DNA from: Bacteroidia bacterium
Lineage (GTDB): Bacteria > Bacteroidota > Bacteroidia > Chitinophagales > Saprospiraceae
Assembly: GCA_030426765.1 (NCBI GenBank)
Contig: JAUHXV010000019.1
Coordinates: forward strand, 1-53,064
Direction of reading: 5' to 3'
Length of the DNA: 53,064 bases
The position numbers were made by a program, and so were the translations under genes. The notes below the pieces were generated by a model. The model was not told the DNA's origin, made no database searches, and saw nothing but the letters and a program-made list of their open reading frames with translations. The stretch's first letter is position 1, and the number at the start of each line of letters is the position of its first letter. Below are positions 16,674 to 26,243 of this stretch, piece by piece.

Positions 16674-17168
16674 TTATTCCAATTCCAGTGGCATATCACA
16701 AGCACTCATATCCCTGAGGCAGACATATTGACCATTACGTTTTACAAACAGGGTCATGTAGTTGCCGGTATTGACCGTGAGCCCTTCGCCATCCACCACT
16801 TTGTAATATCCGATTTCGACTACTTGCTCTCCATCACTGGAGGGAAAAACTTCATGGGTGGTAAAGGTGATCTGATTGAGATTGGTCGTATCCAGGTTTT
16901 CCATCAGGTACTCCACAATAGCTGGTTTGCCCACGAGTGGCGGACTATTTTGTGCAAACGTGGTCGCATCATCCGCGTAATATCCAATGGATTTCATCTC
17001 CTTGCGGTTGTATAGTTCGGCAAACTGATTTTCCTTGTCTTGTATCTCCTGTTTGATTGCCTCAATATCTATAACCGGTGTTTCAGCTACCTCCTCTTTG
17101 GGCTGGCAGGCAACAATAGTTATCATCAGGCAAAAAATAGTAAGGGCAATAGATCCGGTGATTTTCAT
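16674..17168 (-). CDS. NTF2-like (SnoaL/DUF4440-type) lipoprotein
   Basis: A 164-residue predicted lipoprotein. The signal helix ends I-V-A-C-Q (lipobox Cys near residue 21), followed by Glu-rich linker residues. The mature part has the NTF2-like cone fold pattern: a long helix K-E-N-Q-F-A-E-L-Y-N, then Y-Y-A-D-D-A-T-T-F and a beta sheet ending Y-M-T-L-F-V-K-R-N-G-Q-Y. Family members include ketosteroid-isomerase-like and polyketide-cyclase-like proteins; many bind small hydrophobic ligands. The catalytic role here is unassigned. It is convergent with the low-complexity protein gene. Confidence 0.8.
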   Translation of the reverse strand: MKITGSIALTIFCLMITIVACQPKEEVAETPVIDIEAIKQEIQDKENQFAELYNRKEMKSIGYYADDATTFAQNSPPLVGKPAIVEYLMENLDTTNLNQITFTTHEVFPSSDGEQVVEIGYYKVVDGEGLTVNTGNYMTLFVKRNGQYVCLRDMSACDMPLELE

Positions 17169-17387
17169 GTCATTGAAAGCGTTAACGGGTTTGAAATGAA
17201 TACCCGTAAATATACAATTTATCCAAAGGGTGTGTTGCAGCGTGACCTATCGTAAAAATGAGCATCAGGCTCACTCAGCGTTAAAGAATCGCAGGCGTTC
17301 AGAAAAGAATGATCGTTTGTCTGCTGATGAAGGGATATTTTCATGATTTGAGGATTCGTTTCCTATCTTCCGTCACAATTTGCGAAC

Positions 17388-18182
17388 ATGGACCCTTTAA
17401 TCTCAATCCGAAATCTCCATAAATCGTTTGGTGCCAAGCATGTGCTTAAGGGTATTGATCTGGACGTCTACCCCGGACAGGTGATAGGCTATATCGGTCC
17501 CAATGGAGCGGGAAAAACGACCACGGTAAAAATCATCTGCGGTTTGATTTCGGACTTCAAAGGAGAGATTCACATTAAGGGAAAGGATATCAGGAAAGAT
17601 ATTCTCAGTATCAAGCAATTGATCGGGTATATCCCGGAAACCAATGACCTGTATGATGTCCTGACACCATCTGAATTTCTGACCTTTATAGGTGCACTCT
17701 ATAAGATTCCGGCGGACCTGCTGACGGCACGTATCGAGCGCATATTTGGCGCGCTGGGGATGAGTGGCCATCTGGATCAGCGGATGGATTCTTTCAGCAA
17801 AGGCATGAAGCAGAAAGTCCTGATCGCTTCCGGCTTATTACACAATCCGGAGATCATCATATTGGACGAACCGCTTTCAGGGCTGGATGCCAACAGTGTT
17901 TTGGTGGTGAAAGACCTGATCCATCGCCTGGCTAAAGACGGGAAGACGATTTTTTACTGCAGTCACATGATGGATGTGGTGGAAAAAGTCAGTGACAAAA
18001 TCGTACTTATTAATGATGGGGTGGTGGTAGCGAATGGTACCTTGTCTGACTTGCGAATGCAGCTAGGCGATAAAAGTCTCGAGCAAATGTTTGCCAGCCT
18101 TACGACCGGTCATATCAGTTCGAATGCTGCCATCAGTATCATGGATGCGCTGCATCTGGATTCCTCACCGCGCCATGATTAA
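17388..18182 (+). CDS. ABC transporter ATP-binding protein
   Basis: A 264-residue ABC ATPase. Walker A G37-P-N-G-A-G-K-T-T45, the signature S-K-G-M-K-Q-K (variant of LSGGQ) near 138 and Walker B I-I-I-L-D-E-P-L-S-G-L-D are intact. The switch His is in Y-C-S-H-M-M-D. It closely resembles the ATPases of ABC-2-type exporters and should drive the permease encoded next. The two genes overlap by 8 bases, so they are coupled. The substrate is unknown. It has its own upstream region of about 219 bases from the divergent lipoprotein gene. Confidence 0.93.
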   Translation: MDPLISIRNLHKSFGAKHVLKGIDLDVYPGQVIGYIGPNGAGKTTTVKIICGLISDFKGEIHIKGKDIRKDILSIKQLIGYIPETNDLYDVLTPSEFLTFIGALYKIPADLLTARIERIFGALGMSGHLDQRMDSFSKGMKQKVLIASGLLHNPEIIILDEPLSGLDANSVLVVKDLIHRLAKDGKTIFYCSHMMDVVEKVSDKIVLINDGVVVANGTLSDLRMQLGDKSLEQMFASLTTGHISSNAAISIMDALHLDSSPRHD

Positions 18183-19881
18183 TTACTTCAACAAGGCGAT
18201 GCTGTGGCTTGTGATGAAGCCAGAGCGATTGTACCGGCATTTCGGAGTTGATGTTTTTCATCTGCGGACCATCCTGTTGATCAAACTCGCGATGGATGAT
18301 CGCACAGCCACCGGAATCAACAAAGTCCGATCGAGTGGTGGGAAAGGAGAAACGAAGCTGGCAACAGCCTTCACTATGGTCATGGCCTTTATAATGGGCT
18401 TGACTTTTCTGTTCATGTTTTTCCTTGATGATGATTTGTCACGTTTGACGCTTTATCTGGCTTCATTCGGATTTATGCTGGCGATGTTTTTAGTTACAGA
18501 TTTCAGTCATATCCTGCTGGACACAAAGGACAATTACATAATCCTGCCAAAGCCTGTTTCCGCTGAGACGTTTCTCACTGCCAGGCTGCTGCATATTTTG
18601 ATACATATTTCTAAAATTCTGGTCCCGCTTGCTTTCCCTGGTTTTGTAGCCATGTGGGTCTCGAGAGGTATTCTGGGAGCATTTTTGTTTATCCCGATCC
18701 TGATCTTACTGACGGTGTTCACCTTTGCAATTGTCAACGCGCTTTACCTGTTCATTTTTAGATTGTTTTCCCTTCGAAAAATTGATTCAATTATCACGTC
18801 TATTCAAATCGGTTTCACAGCATTATTGTATGGAAGTTTTCAGGTATTGCCCCATCTTCTCGATCGAACGGTGATGGAAAGTATAAGCCTGAGTGATGTT
18901 TGGTATGTATGGATATTACCCTCCTACTGGTTTGCTTGCGCTTGGAAAATGTTGTATTCATTTCAATTTGACTTGCCTCTGGTTATAGGTGCTTTTCTGG
19001 CCGTCCTTCTGCCTGTTGCCAGCTTTTGGGTGATGGTACGCTATCTGGCGCCTTCGTTCCTCAGTAAACTTTCGATGATGACGGCCACTAACAGAAGTGA
19101 AGACTCCGGGAAAAGGAAAATCATCCGGGCGGGTTCTTCGGGAGGTGTCATGGGGTTGTTTGGTCGCGTATGGACGCGAAATAATATAGAACGACAGTTT
19201 TTCTTTTTTGTGGGGCGCATGGTGGTACGCAACAGAGACTTCAGGCTAAAGGTGTATCCGATGATAGGGTATATGCTTGTTTTGGTGGGGTTCATGGTAT
19301 TCAAAAATTGGGATGAAATCAATTTTCATGCTGCTGATATTCAGACATCCGGCTTGACCATGCCGTTCTTATGGGCTATGTATTTGAGTGGGTTTATGTG
19401 TATTACGGCTTTGTATCAATTGCCCTACACGGAGCAGTACAACGCGGCCTGGGTGTACTTCACACCTCCGATTGAACGACCGGGCATACTGTTGCGCGCT
19501 TCCTTAAAAGCATGCATTGTCAGATTCTTTTTTCCTTTCGTGGTCGTTGTTTCAACGCTTGGGCTTTTTGCGTTTGGTGTAAAAATCTTACCCAATCTGC
19601 TTTTCGGATTTGGTGCTGTGCTGCTGGGTGTGATTTTGTATGCGTGGATGCTGCTGGACAAGCTTCCGTTTTCCTTCCCGTTAAAAAAGGCAAACGAGGA
19701 TAATTTTTCCATCCGCAATATGTTCATCATATTATTTACGGTGATTTTTGCGGTACCTCAGTATTTTCTGTTTGAGTATGACTGGGTATTGCTGGGTATT
19801 TCTGTCCTGCTGATCGCAGGAGCACTGTATGCTTTGCATATCATGCGGGGAGTGGGGTGGAATGATGTGAAATGGGGGTGA
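18175..19881 (+). CDS. ABC-2-like permease
   Basis: A 568-residue polytopic membrane protein. The ATG at 18175 overlaps the ATPase stop by 8 bases; starting at 18091 would add 28 residues inside the ATPase gene. Roughly ten hydrophobic segments are visible in two groups: about residues 60-265 and 385-565. A polar, Lys/Arg/Gly-rich linker (about 300-345) lies between them. This large two-block architecture is typical of Bacteroidota permeases paired with a single ATPase. It should export a lipid, peptide or drug, but no specificity marker is recognisable. Confidence 0.8.
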   Translation: MINYFNKAMLWLVMKPERLYRHFGVDVFHLRTILLIKLAMDDRTATGINKVRSSGGKGETKLATAFTMVMAFIMGLTFLFMFFLDDDLSRLTLYLASFGFMLAMFLVTDFSHILLDTKDNYIILPKPVSAETFLTARLLHILIHISKILVPLAFPGFVAMWVSRGILGAFLFIPILILLTVFTFAIVNALYLFIFRLFSLRKIDSIITSIQIGFTALLYGSFQVLPHLLDRTVMESISLSDVWYVWILPSYWFACAWKMLYSFQFDLPLVIGAFLAVLLPVASFWVMVRYLAPSFLSKLSMMTATNRSEDSGKRKIIRAGSSGGVMGLFGRVWTRNNIERQFFFFVGRMVVRNRDFRLKVYPMIGYMLVLVGFMVFKNWDEINFHAADIQTSGLTMPFLWAMYLSGFMCITALYQLPYTEQYNAAWVYFTPPIERPGILLRASLKACIVRFFFPFVVVVSTLGLFAFGVKILPNLLFGFGAVLLGVILYAWMLLDKLPFSFPLKKANEDNFSIRNMFIILFTVIFAVPQYFLFEYDWVLLGISVLLIAGALYALHIMRGVGWNDVKWG

Positions 19882-19977
19882 TGGAGGACTTTTTCGGTCC
19901 AAATCAATTAGACACAAGTTGCTCCTGTTCAGATGTGTTAAGGAGGAAGAAAATATTTATTTTCGGATGAACTACCA

Positions 19978-20000
19978 ATATATATATATATATATATATA
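19978..20000. repeat. 23-bp TA dinucleotide tract upstream of a T9SS cargo gene
   Basis: Alternating A/T from 19978 to 20000 lies 39-61 bases upstream of the ATG at 20039, between candidate promoter elements and the start codon. Dinucleotide tracts of this length are prone to slippage. This one would change promoter spacing or leader length rather than reading frame. Confidence 0.9.
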
Positions 20001-20038
20001 CTTTTAAAACAGTATTACTAATTATTTTGAAAAAAAAT

Positions 20039-21682
20039 ATGAAACAAACGCTTTACCTCTTCCTGCTCCTCAATCTTTTTACTTTTCCTGCAAAAGCGCA
20101 AAGCTTATGGACAGTTTCAGATCCTGACGGAAATGAAGTATTAATAGATAGAGAATCAAGTTTCTTGTCGGAAGTGAATGGTCTCATTTTATTCTATACA
20201 TGCGACAATAGTCAAGGAGTAAGAAACATTTTGGTTACGGATGGTTCATCGTCCTATTGGCTGTTCGATACGGGCTTCAGTATGGAAAGGAGCTTCACTA
20301 GATTTATTACTCGGAATAGTGATGAATTGCTCTTTGGTATTGGCGATCAATGGTATTTAACTAAAGGAACGCCTGAGACAACACAAGTGTTTTACGACAA
20401 TAATGCTCCAGGGAGTTTGTATAACTATTTAAGAATATCTGAGTTTTTAGCGCTTAATATTGCCGGAAATAATTTGGCGATTGAGGCCGAGAATAAGGAG
20501 AGTGGAGACACTGTTACGTTGTATCATAATACGGAATTTGAAACTACGAATTTATTATCCAGAAGGTATTCTGTCTTAAAGGACAATTTGGAAGCCTTTG
20601 GTAGTATAAATGGAAGCTTCTTTGTGGGATCTGAATTCGACTATGATTCTAAATCCTGGAGTCAAGTAGGTTATTACAGGGAATTGCAGGGAAATGCAAA
20701 GCAATTGGTGGCACTTACACCCAAAGCGATATACAATACTAATGGTAATTATGGAAAATTGGTGGATCATCAGGAGGATGGAACCAAATTTATATATCAG
20801 TACACTTCTGATCAGGATACATTCCTGGATATTACACAGACAATCTTTCCCGGATATGTGCCGCTTGAATATCAAAGCCTAAAATGGCTTGGATACGGAT
20901 TTCCTCATGAGCCCCCTTTATCTAATAAAGACTATTATTTTAAAGGAAGGAATGGTTTTGGTCAAATCAGGTATTTTACAACTGATGTATTTGGAGATCT
21001 GTACGAGATAGAAGATTTAAGGGGAGCCGAGCAAGTAGATTTTATTCACTCAGAATATGCGAATGATTCCATTTACTATTACAATTTTGATGAAGAAGCT
21101 GGATTATCCAGATACAATTTATTTAATAAAGGCACTGTCAAGGATCCGTCTCCAGTTTCTTTCGATCCTGATTTCAGGTTAAAAGGATTTCTCGGGAGAC
21201 TATATTATGGAAGATACAACCCGGAATCAGGAAGCATTGAAGCTTCTGTAATCGACAACCCGGAAGGTGGTAACATCTATTATTTAGAATCTTCAGCCCA
21301 GGAAAGAATTGAAAATCCTGTTGATTTTGAATTTCTGGATGATAAGGTTTTTGTTTACAGCCGTACTTCTGAGGGGCTTAAACTTGTGGTATATGATCCA
21401 GATGGTGTCGTATCTATTCCCAAAGTTGACATGATGATTACCTCCCATGTTTCGCCAAACCCTTCATGGGGTTTCTTTCAAGTAAGATTAAATGATTTTA
21501 GGCCGGCTGGACATTTTCAATGTATTGTTATGGATATGAAAGGTAACCTGGTTTTTCAGAAGAATGTTGCTGAGTCCGATTTTGCAATTGATATATCAGG
21601 TGTGTCTACGGGTATGTACCCCATGAGTGTAGTGACCCATGATGGAAGATTAGTTAGTTCGGCTTTACTTTTTGTGAAATAG
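20039..21682 (+). CDS. Hypothetical T9SS-secreted protein
   Basis: A 547-residue exported protein of unknown activity. The ATG at 20039 starts a signal peptide (about residues 1-20, ending A-K-A-Q). The central 450 residues alternate short strands with Asp/Gly turns and resemble a propeller, as in surface proteins with ELKTFIER-style blades; no catalytic site was recognised. The last about 80 residues form a type IX secretion sorting domain: V-S-P-N-P-S-W-G-F-F-Q-V, a V-M-D-M-K-G-N-L-V strand and a G-V-S-T-G-M-Y-P segment. It should cross the outer membrane by T9SS. The gene is visibly AT-richer than its neighbours and is preceded by a TA tract, so recent acquisition is possible. Confidence 0.8.
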   Translation: MKQTLYLFLLLNLFTFPAKAQSLWTVSDPDGNEVLIDRESSFLSEVNGLILFYTCDNSQGVRNILVTDGSSSYWLFDTGFSMERSFTRFITRNSDELLFGIGDQWYLTKGTPETTQVFYDNNAPGSLYNYLRISEFLALNIAGNNLAIEAENKESGDTVTLYHNTEFETTNLLSRRYSVLKDNLEAFGSINGSFFVGSEFDYDSKSWSQVGYYRELQGNAKQLVALTPKAIYNTNGNYGKLVDHQEDGTKFIYQYTSDQDTFLDITQTIFPGYVPLEYQSLKWLGYGFPHEPPLSNKDYYFKGRNGFGQIRYFTTDVFGDLYEIEDLRGAEQVDFIHSEYANDSIYYYNFDEEAGLSRYNLFNKGTVKDPSPVSFDPDFRLKGFLGRLYYGRYNPESGSIEASVIDNPEGGNIYYLESSAQERIENPVDFEFLDDKVFVYSRTSEGLKLVVYDPDGVVSIPKVDMMITSHVSPNPSWGFFQVRLNDFRPAGHFQCIVMDMKGNLVFQKNVAESDFAIDISGVSTGMYPMSVVTHDGRLVSSALLFVK

Positions 21683-21808
21683 TATACGTTGTAACGCTGG
21701 AATTCTATACCATTTGAAAATATAATCGATTATCCAAGTGGAATTGAAAGGGTTGAGGTGCATAGTTCTTCTAAAGTTAATTAGAAGAATTACTACCTGA
21801 TTGCACTA

Positions 21809-23257
21809 TCAGTGACCCAGCAAATACCGCAACCCAAGATTAACCCCAAGCCTGGCATGTTTTTGTTCGATCGGATTGGCATCGGTGCTGAAGACTGAAG
21901 GTGACCTGTACACAGGAGCCAGATACATTTCAAACGAAGAACCAAGCATACGCCCTGCACGTAAGCCTGCGGAAAAGGCTATCCCGGCATTTGTTTTAAA
22001 CCAGTTTTCAGGATCGGATTTCAAATCATAGAACGAACCATCCGGAGATAAAATCTCGCCGGTATAGCTTGTATTTAAATTGATGATAGCGCCTGCATCC
22101 ATACCCAAACGCCATTTTCCGGATTGGAAGGTATAGCCAACTTTTACAGGAATATCTATTTGGGAAATATTGTTGTAGATCCTCTTATTGTATGCTGTAG
22201 TAGTGATGACCGGTGTTTGTCCGTATATGTTAATGGTGTCCTGTGTTTGGTTGTTGACATAAATCTCTTTCAAACCATATACGCTATCCACCACCATAAC
22301 TTCTTCGGTGAACGAGAATACGCGCGCTATGCGGGAAACTTCAACGCCGGATTTAATGGCCAGCCCTTTAACGATTTCCGCACCAATTTCGAGGCCAAAC
22401 TGAATCCCTTCCAATTGCTCCTCCGTCTGATTTCTGGCATTCAGATATGATGTTGAACTTGACTGCTTTGCGGTTAATGTAGACGAAGTGCCACTGATCC
22501 CGCCATAAGCCCCGATAGAATAAACGACCTTGTGTTTAGATGTTGCTTTGGATTTGGACGACGCTCGATTGCTATCAGGAATACTTGGTTCGACGTCTAG
22601 TAATAAAGTGGATATGTCGCTTGTCTGTTGTGTTTCATGCTTCTCAATGACAACATCTGCATGTCCTATTTTATTGATGCGGACATCTGGCTGTATGACA
22701 TCACCATCCGGTTGTTGGTTTTCGTTTTGTACGCTTGTGATAGTGTTATTCTCTACAACTGAAGGGGTTGTAGCGTGATTGTTTTCAATCTCATTTGGGC
22801 GACTTTCTGAAGCTGTTGAAGTCGAACCTATTCGCTGACCTTGGCTAGCAGTTATTTCGTTTCCAGGAGATGATTCAATTTCACTTTGGCTAGTTGAAAT
22901 AGCAATTTCATCCTTTTGAATATTGTTTTTTGGATGAGACGATGGAAGAACTTTATTGGTAGAGAGATTATTTGAAACAGTATTTTCGATTGGCGTTTCA
23001 GCATGTTGCTGTCCCGTTTCAGTTTGGACAACGGCTTGGCTATCGCCATCAGTAGCAAGCGTGTTTGATTTGCTCCACATAATAGCTGATACCAGCCCGG
23101 TCACCAGAAGACCGGTTAGAAAATACCAGAATACAACCCTTCTTTTCTTTTTTGGGGCTTCGGGAGCTACCGCCTTCCACAAGGCATCTGCATCAACAAG
23201 TGATTGATGCTGTGTGATTTTTGATGAGGCGAAATGCTCAAATTTTGAACGTGTCAT
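21809..23257 (-). CDS. Single-pass membrane protein with C-terminal outer-membrane-type barrel, coupled to an ECF sigma factor
   Basis: A 482-residue protein. Residues 1-40 are polar and end in a basic patch (K-K-K-R-R), predicted cytoplasmic. A transmembrane helix spans about 41-61. Residues 62-240 are a Ser/Thr/Asn/Glu-rich disordered region. Residues about 245-482 look like a PorT-type beta barrel (S-I-G-A-Y-G-G-I-S-G, I-D-I-P-V-K-V-G-Y, L-G-V-N-L-G-L-R-Y). Its start overlaps the sigma factor stop by 4 bases. This position is usual for an anti-sigma factor, and the N-terminal tail is a plausible sigma-binding segment, but no known anti-sigma motif is evident. The combination implies one chain bridging inner and outer membranes. 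Confidence 0.7.
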   Translation of the reverse strand: MTRSKFEHFASSKITQHQSLVDADALWKAVAPEAPKKKRRVVFWYFLTGLLVTGLVSAIMWSKSNTLATDGDSQAVVQTETGQQHAETPIENTVSNNLSTNKVLPSSHPKNNIQKDEIAISTSQSEIESSPGNEITASQGQRIGSTSTASESRPNEIENNHATTPSVVENNTITSVQNENQQPDGDVIQPDVRINKIGHADVVIEKHETQQTSDISTLLLDVEPSIPDSNRASSKSKATSKHKVVYSIGAYGGISGTSSTLTAKQSSSTSYLNARNQTEEQLEGIQFGLEIGAEIVKGLAIKSGVEVSRIARVFSFTEEVMVVDSVYGLKEIYVNNQTQDTINIYGQTPVITTTAYNKRIYNNISQIDIPVKVGYTFQSGKWRLGMDAGAIINLNTSYTGEILSPDGSFYDLKSDPENWFKTNAGIAFSAGLRAGRMLGSSFEMYLAPVYRSPSVFSTDANPIEQKHARLGVNLGLRYLLGH

Positions 23258-23808
23258 ACGGCGGTTTTGCTTTTTAATTCTCTTGCGTCAAGTTGTCTGC
23301 GCAACAGGGCTCGTGCCCGGGTGAGCTGTGAACGAGAGGTGCTTTCACTAATTCCTAATAATGCTGTAATTTCCTTATGGCTGTATCCTTCAATAGAGTA
23401 GAGGTTGAATACCTCTCTGAATCCGTGGGGCAACTTGTTGATGAGTTCCATTAACTCTTCAGCACCCATTTTTGCGTACACTTCGGGATCAATTGGCGGC
23501 ATCGGCATTTGATCCAACTCCAGCACTTCATTTTTAAAAGCACTTTTTTTGAAGGATTTTAATGCGGTATTGATGACGATTCGAGTCATCCACGCTTCAA
23601 AAGATCCTCTCTCTTCATAGTGAATAATATGGCGGAGGATATTGATCAGGGCATCCTGAAGGATATCCTCCGCCATGGCATTGTCTATACAGTATCTTCT
23701 GCTTACAGTCATCAAGCGCGCAGAGTAACGCAGGACCAATTCACGTTGGAACTTGGGATCCAGTTTCTGGCATCCTTCGATAATGCTTCTTTCGCTAATG
23801 GGTTTCAA
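23254..23808 (-). CDS. ECF RNA polymerase sigma factor
   Basis: A 184-residue sigma-70-family ECF factor. Region 2 spans about residues 26-90, with A-E-D-I-L-Q-D-A-L in region 2.1-2.2 and the DNA-melting helix around F-E-A-W-M-T-R-I-V-I-N-T. Region 4 spans about 120-175, with the helix-turn-helix Y-S-H-K-E-I-T-A-L-L-G-I-S-E-S-T-S-R. It overlaps the downstream membrane protein gene by 4 bases (ATGA), so the two should be made in fixed ratio. Its regulon cannot be predicted from sequence alone. A 6-bp-stem hairpin (23833-23856) lies just upstream. Confidence 0.93.
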   Translation of the reverse strand: MKPISERSIIEGCQKLDPKFQRELVLRYSARLMTVSRRYCIDNAMAEDILQDALINILRHIIHYEERGSFEAWMTRIVINTALKSFKKSAFKNEVLELDQMPMPPIDPEVYAKMGAEELMELINKLPHGFREVFNLYSIEGYSHKEITALLGISESTSRSQLTRARALLRRQLDARELKSKTAV

Positions 23809-23877
23809 TAATCGATGACTGTCTTAATGAATAGGGAGCCAAACGAATGACTCCCTGTCAATGTGATGTTTTAATGG

Positions 23878-25686
23878 TTAGGGATTCATCGGCAGATCGA
23901 ATTCTGCCACCGTGCTTAATGACATTTGTCCCCCTTGCGAACTTGAGTACAGAAGTGTTCCCGTAAAAGATCCCTTGATTCTGCCCGGTACACCTTCATC
24001 GCTGATTTCAACAAATATAATCTCATCGATGCCACATACTCCCGAACATTGCAGGTTCAGAATGCCATAATCATTGGTCACAAGTCTTCCAAAGATGCTA
24101 TTCAGGATGCTCTCATCATATGATCCAACGGGCACCTGGTCTAAAAACAGGTAGAAATAACTTTCATTGCCCGGAGTTATGAAGCCTGACAGGATAAACT
24201 CACCTGACCCAACTGAGTCTACTGCACTTCCTTCTATTAAGGTGATGGTCTCCGTTCCGTCAATCGTAATTTTAAAATAGTCAGTCAATACATTCCCGCA
24301 TGCCACGATTTCATCCACGTCAACCGTTGGCGCCACATTAAAGGTATGGACATCACTTTGTTCAAGTCCTCCTAAGTCGGTTGCCACAAGGTCAAAGGTT
24401 CCGGAGTTATTACAATCGGCGGCTATGATCAGAAATTCATTCGAACTACCGTCTAGCGCTGACCAGAATTTATTTCCATCCAGCGTGACCTCTACCCATC
24501 CATCATACAGCGGATCACTGTCGCAATCCAGTAAAGATCCGGATATTTCAATGAGCTCAGGTTCGTCCAAAACAATGAGACCCATGTCATGATCTGCACT
24601 TAAAGGGCCTACGGTCGTAGAATAGATTTCACATCCGTAATTGGAGCTGATTGTAATGGCCAGTTCTTCATCCCGTGGCACTTTTCCGCCAAAGTATCCT
24701 TCGTCGTCGGTCCAACCGCCTCTGGCATTGCCTGATCCAACAATCTCTATACGTACATACGCATTTGCGATTGGCAAGCCACTGTTGGTTTCTACCTGGC
24801 CTTCAAGGAAAACAATGGGAAACGGTGCGTCGCAATTCCAGAAAGAGAAGTGATTTACCTCACCCACATAAAAATCTCCCTGGAGCGTAGCCGTCCCTTC
24901 CTGCTGCCACAGGCCATAGGTTTCATTAAAATACCATAGCGGAATCTCACTTGGTGCATTCGCTTTTAGTTCTGCAGGAACCGGAAAAGTCAATTCTGCT
25001 TTTTGTCCTTGTCCGATATTTAATTCGTTTCCTGCATTGTCGGTTAACTCAACAGCCATCATACCAAATGAAGCCAGGGCTACCTCTTCATTGAATTGGT
25101 TAACGCCCTGGAGATCCCCCGGCATAATCTGTCCCAGATCCTGAGCGGTAGGGTTTAACCATCGTGCAGCCACATTTACATTCCCGTCGTAAGGGGCGCC
25201 TGCGCTCGTGATGATGCTCTCTGCCGGAAACTTGATCGAGATACCTTCAGAAGATTGAACCGTGGCACCATCGTCGGCCGAAAAGTTGCCAATAGGTGTT
25301 TTGTCGAGCAACTTAATCGTCACGTAATTCATGGAAGATTCTTTCGGAAAAAAGCGTGATGAACCATTGAAGTAGCCATCCTTTTTGATGAGGACAAAGG
25401 TTCCAGCCTTATTCATGTCCACATCTCGAAGTACAAATCGGCCATTCTCGTCCGAGGTTGTGCTTTCGTTGTCAAGGGTCACATCAGCAGAAGGCACAGG
25501 GGATCCGTTTTCGTCGATGACGACCCCGGCAAGGGAAGCCTTCACAGGAATCACCTCCTCCTGAAAGTCATCCAGATTGATGATGGGCGGATTAAAGTAA
25601 GTTTTGGTTTCAATCTGCTCATCGATATTGTCACGGCACGCGAAAATGGAGAGCAGCAGCACGGATAATAGAAATATATTTTTCAT
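23878..25686 (-). CDS. Large lipoprotein with carboxypeptidase-regulatory-like domains
   Basis: A 602-residue predicted lipoprotein. The signal ends S-I-F-A-C-R (Cys near residue 17). Residues about 50-125 form a carboxypeptidase-regulatory-like sandwich (L-A-G-V-V-I-D-E-N-G-S-P-V-P-S-A-D-V). A second similar domain begins near 292 (G-Q-V-E-T-N-S-G-L-P-I-A-N-A-Y-V). Between them, F-P-A-E-S-I, then W-Y-F-N-E-T-Y-G-L-W and H-F-S-F-W-N-C-D resemble the extracellular domain seen in FAM171/CILP-like proteins. It probably binds surface glycans or proteins. It is encoded 69 bases upstream of the sigma factor gene on the same strand. Confidence 0.75.
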   Translation of the reverse strand: MKNIFLLSVLLLSIFACRDNIDEQIETKTYFNPPIINLDDFQEEVIPVKASLAGVVIDENGSPVPSADVTLDNESTTSDENGRFVLRDVDMNKAGTFVLIKKDGYFNGSSRFFPKESSMNYVTIKLLDKTPIGNFSADDGATVQSSEGISIKFPAESIITSAGAPYDGNVNVAARWLNPTAQDLGQIMPGDLQGVNQFNEEVALASFGMMAVELTDNAGNELNIGQGQKAELTFPVPAELKANAPSEIPLWYFNETYGLWQQEGTATLQGDFYVGEVNHFSFWNCDAPFPIVFLEGQVETNSGLPIANAYVRIEIVGSGNARGGWTDDEGYFGGKVPRDEELAITISSNYGCEIYSTTVGPLSADHDMGLIVLDEPELIEISGSLLDCDSDPLYDGWVEVTLDGNKFWSALDGSSNEFLIIAADCNNSGTFDLVATDLGGLEQSDVHTFNVAPTVDVDEIVACGNVLTDYFKITIDGTETITLIEGSAVDSVGSGEFILSGFITPGNESYFYLFLDQVPVGSYDESILNSIFGRLVTNDYGILNLQCSGVCGIDEIIFVEISDEGVPGRIKGSFTGTLLYSSSQGGQMSLSTVAEFDLPMNP

Positions 25687-25856
25687 CTTTTAGAATTGTT
25701 TTATCAACGTTTTTAAGAATACATCAAAGCGCTTATACTCATAGAAGTCCTTAAGTGCCGGATTCGCTGCATTTGGGGTAAAATTAATTTTAAAAAGGGG
25801 GGAGAACGGCGGAATTTAGTGGAGAAAAGTATTTGAGGGTATCCTGTATTGGAGAT

Positions 25857-26165
25857 TTAGGAATTTTCTATGAACTTTTTAAGCGTTTCTTGCTGACTCC
25901 TATTAGAAATTATCTTTTCGATATACTTTCTACTCTTCATTCGTTTCACATATAATTCCATTTTTCTGGCTATTGTAGATGAATCACAAGGAATTTCTAA
26001 CTGCAGTTCCCAATCCTGGGCAGCCGATGTCCATTTGTGTCCATAATGCGAGGTGTTATGTTTTTCAATTCTGGAATAAATATTTTCTGCGGTGATGCCT
26101 GAATAATATTTGTCAACTGTTTTGCTGTAGAGGATGTAAAAGGATGCTTTTCCGGACATTTTCAT
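25857..26165 (-). CDS. GIY-YIG nuclease-family protein
   Basis: A 102-residue protein of the small stand-alone GIY-YIG group. The first motif reads F-Y-I-L-Y-S (residues about 9-14) and the second K-Y-Y-S-G-I-T. The downstream helix holds R-I-E-K-H-N, and K-M-E-L-Y-V-K-R-M-K-S-R gives the C-terminal basic helix with the family Glu. Such single-domain proteins are common in Bacteroidota, often multicopy, and act as presumed DNA endonucleases of unknown role. The gene is AT-rich relative to neighbours and ends 170 bases short of the large lipoprotein gene. Start could be 26165 or 26159. Confidence 0.85.
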   Translation of the reverse strand: MKMSGKASFYILYSKTVDKYYSGITAENIYSRIEKHNTSHYGHKWTSAAQDWELQLEIPCDSSTIARKMELYVKRMKSRKYIEKIISNRSQQETLKKFIENS

Positions 26166-26243
26166 AGAGTTGGATAATACACTATAAGGTGTCCCGGGAT
26201 AGGGAGGTGTTACCTCCCAAGGTTGAGCTCGAGAAAGTTATAT

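Noticed and set aside
23833..23856. Terminator between the large lipoprotein and the sigma factor gene
   Set aside because: AGGGAG/CTCCCT forms a 6-bp stem but has a 12-base loop and no T-run on the transcribed strand, so termination is not supported.
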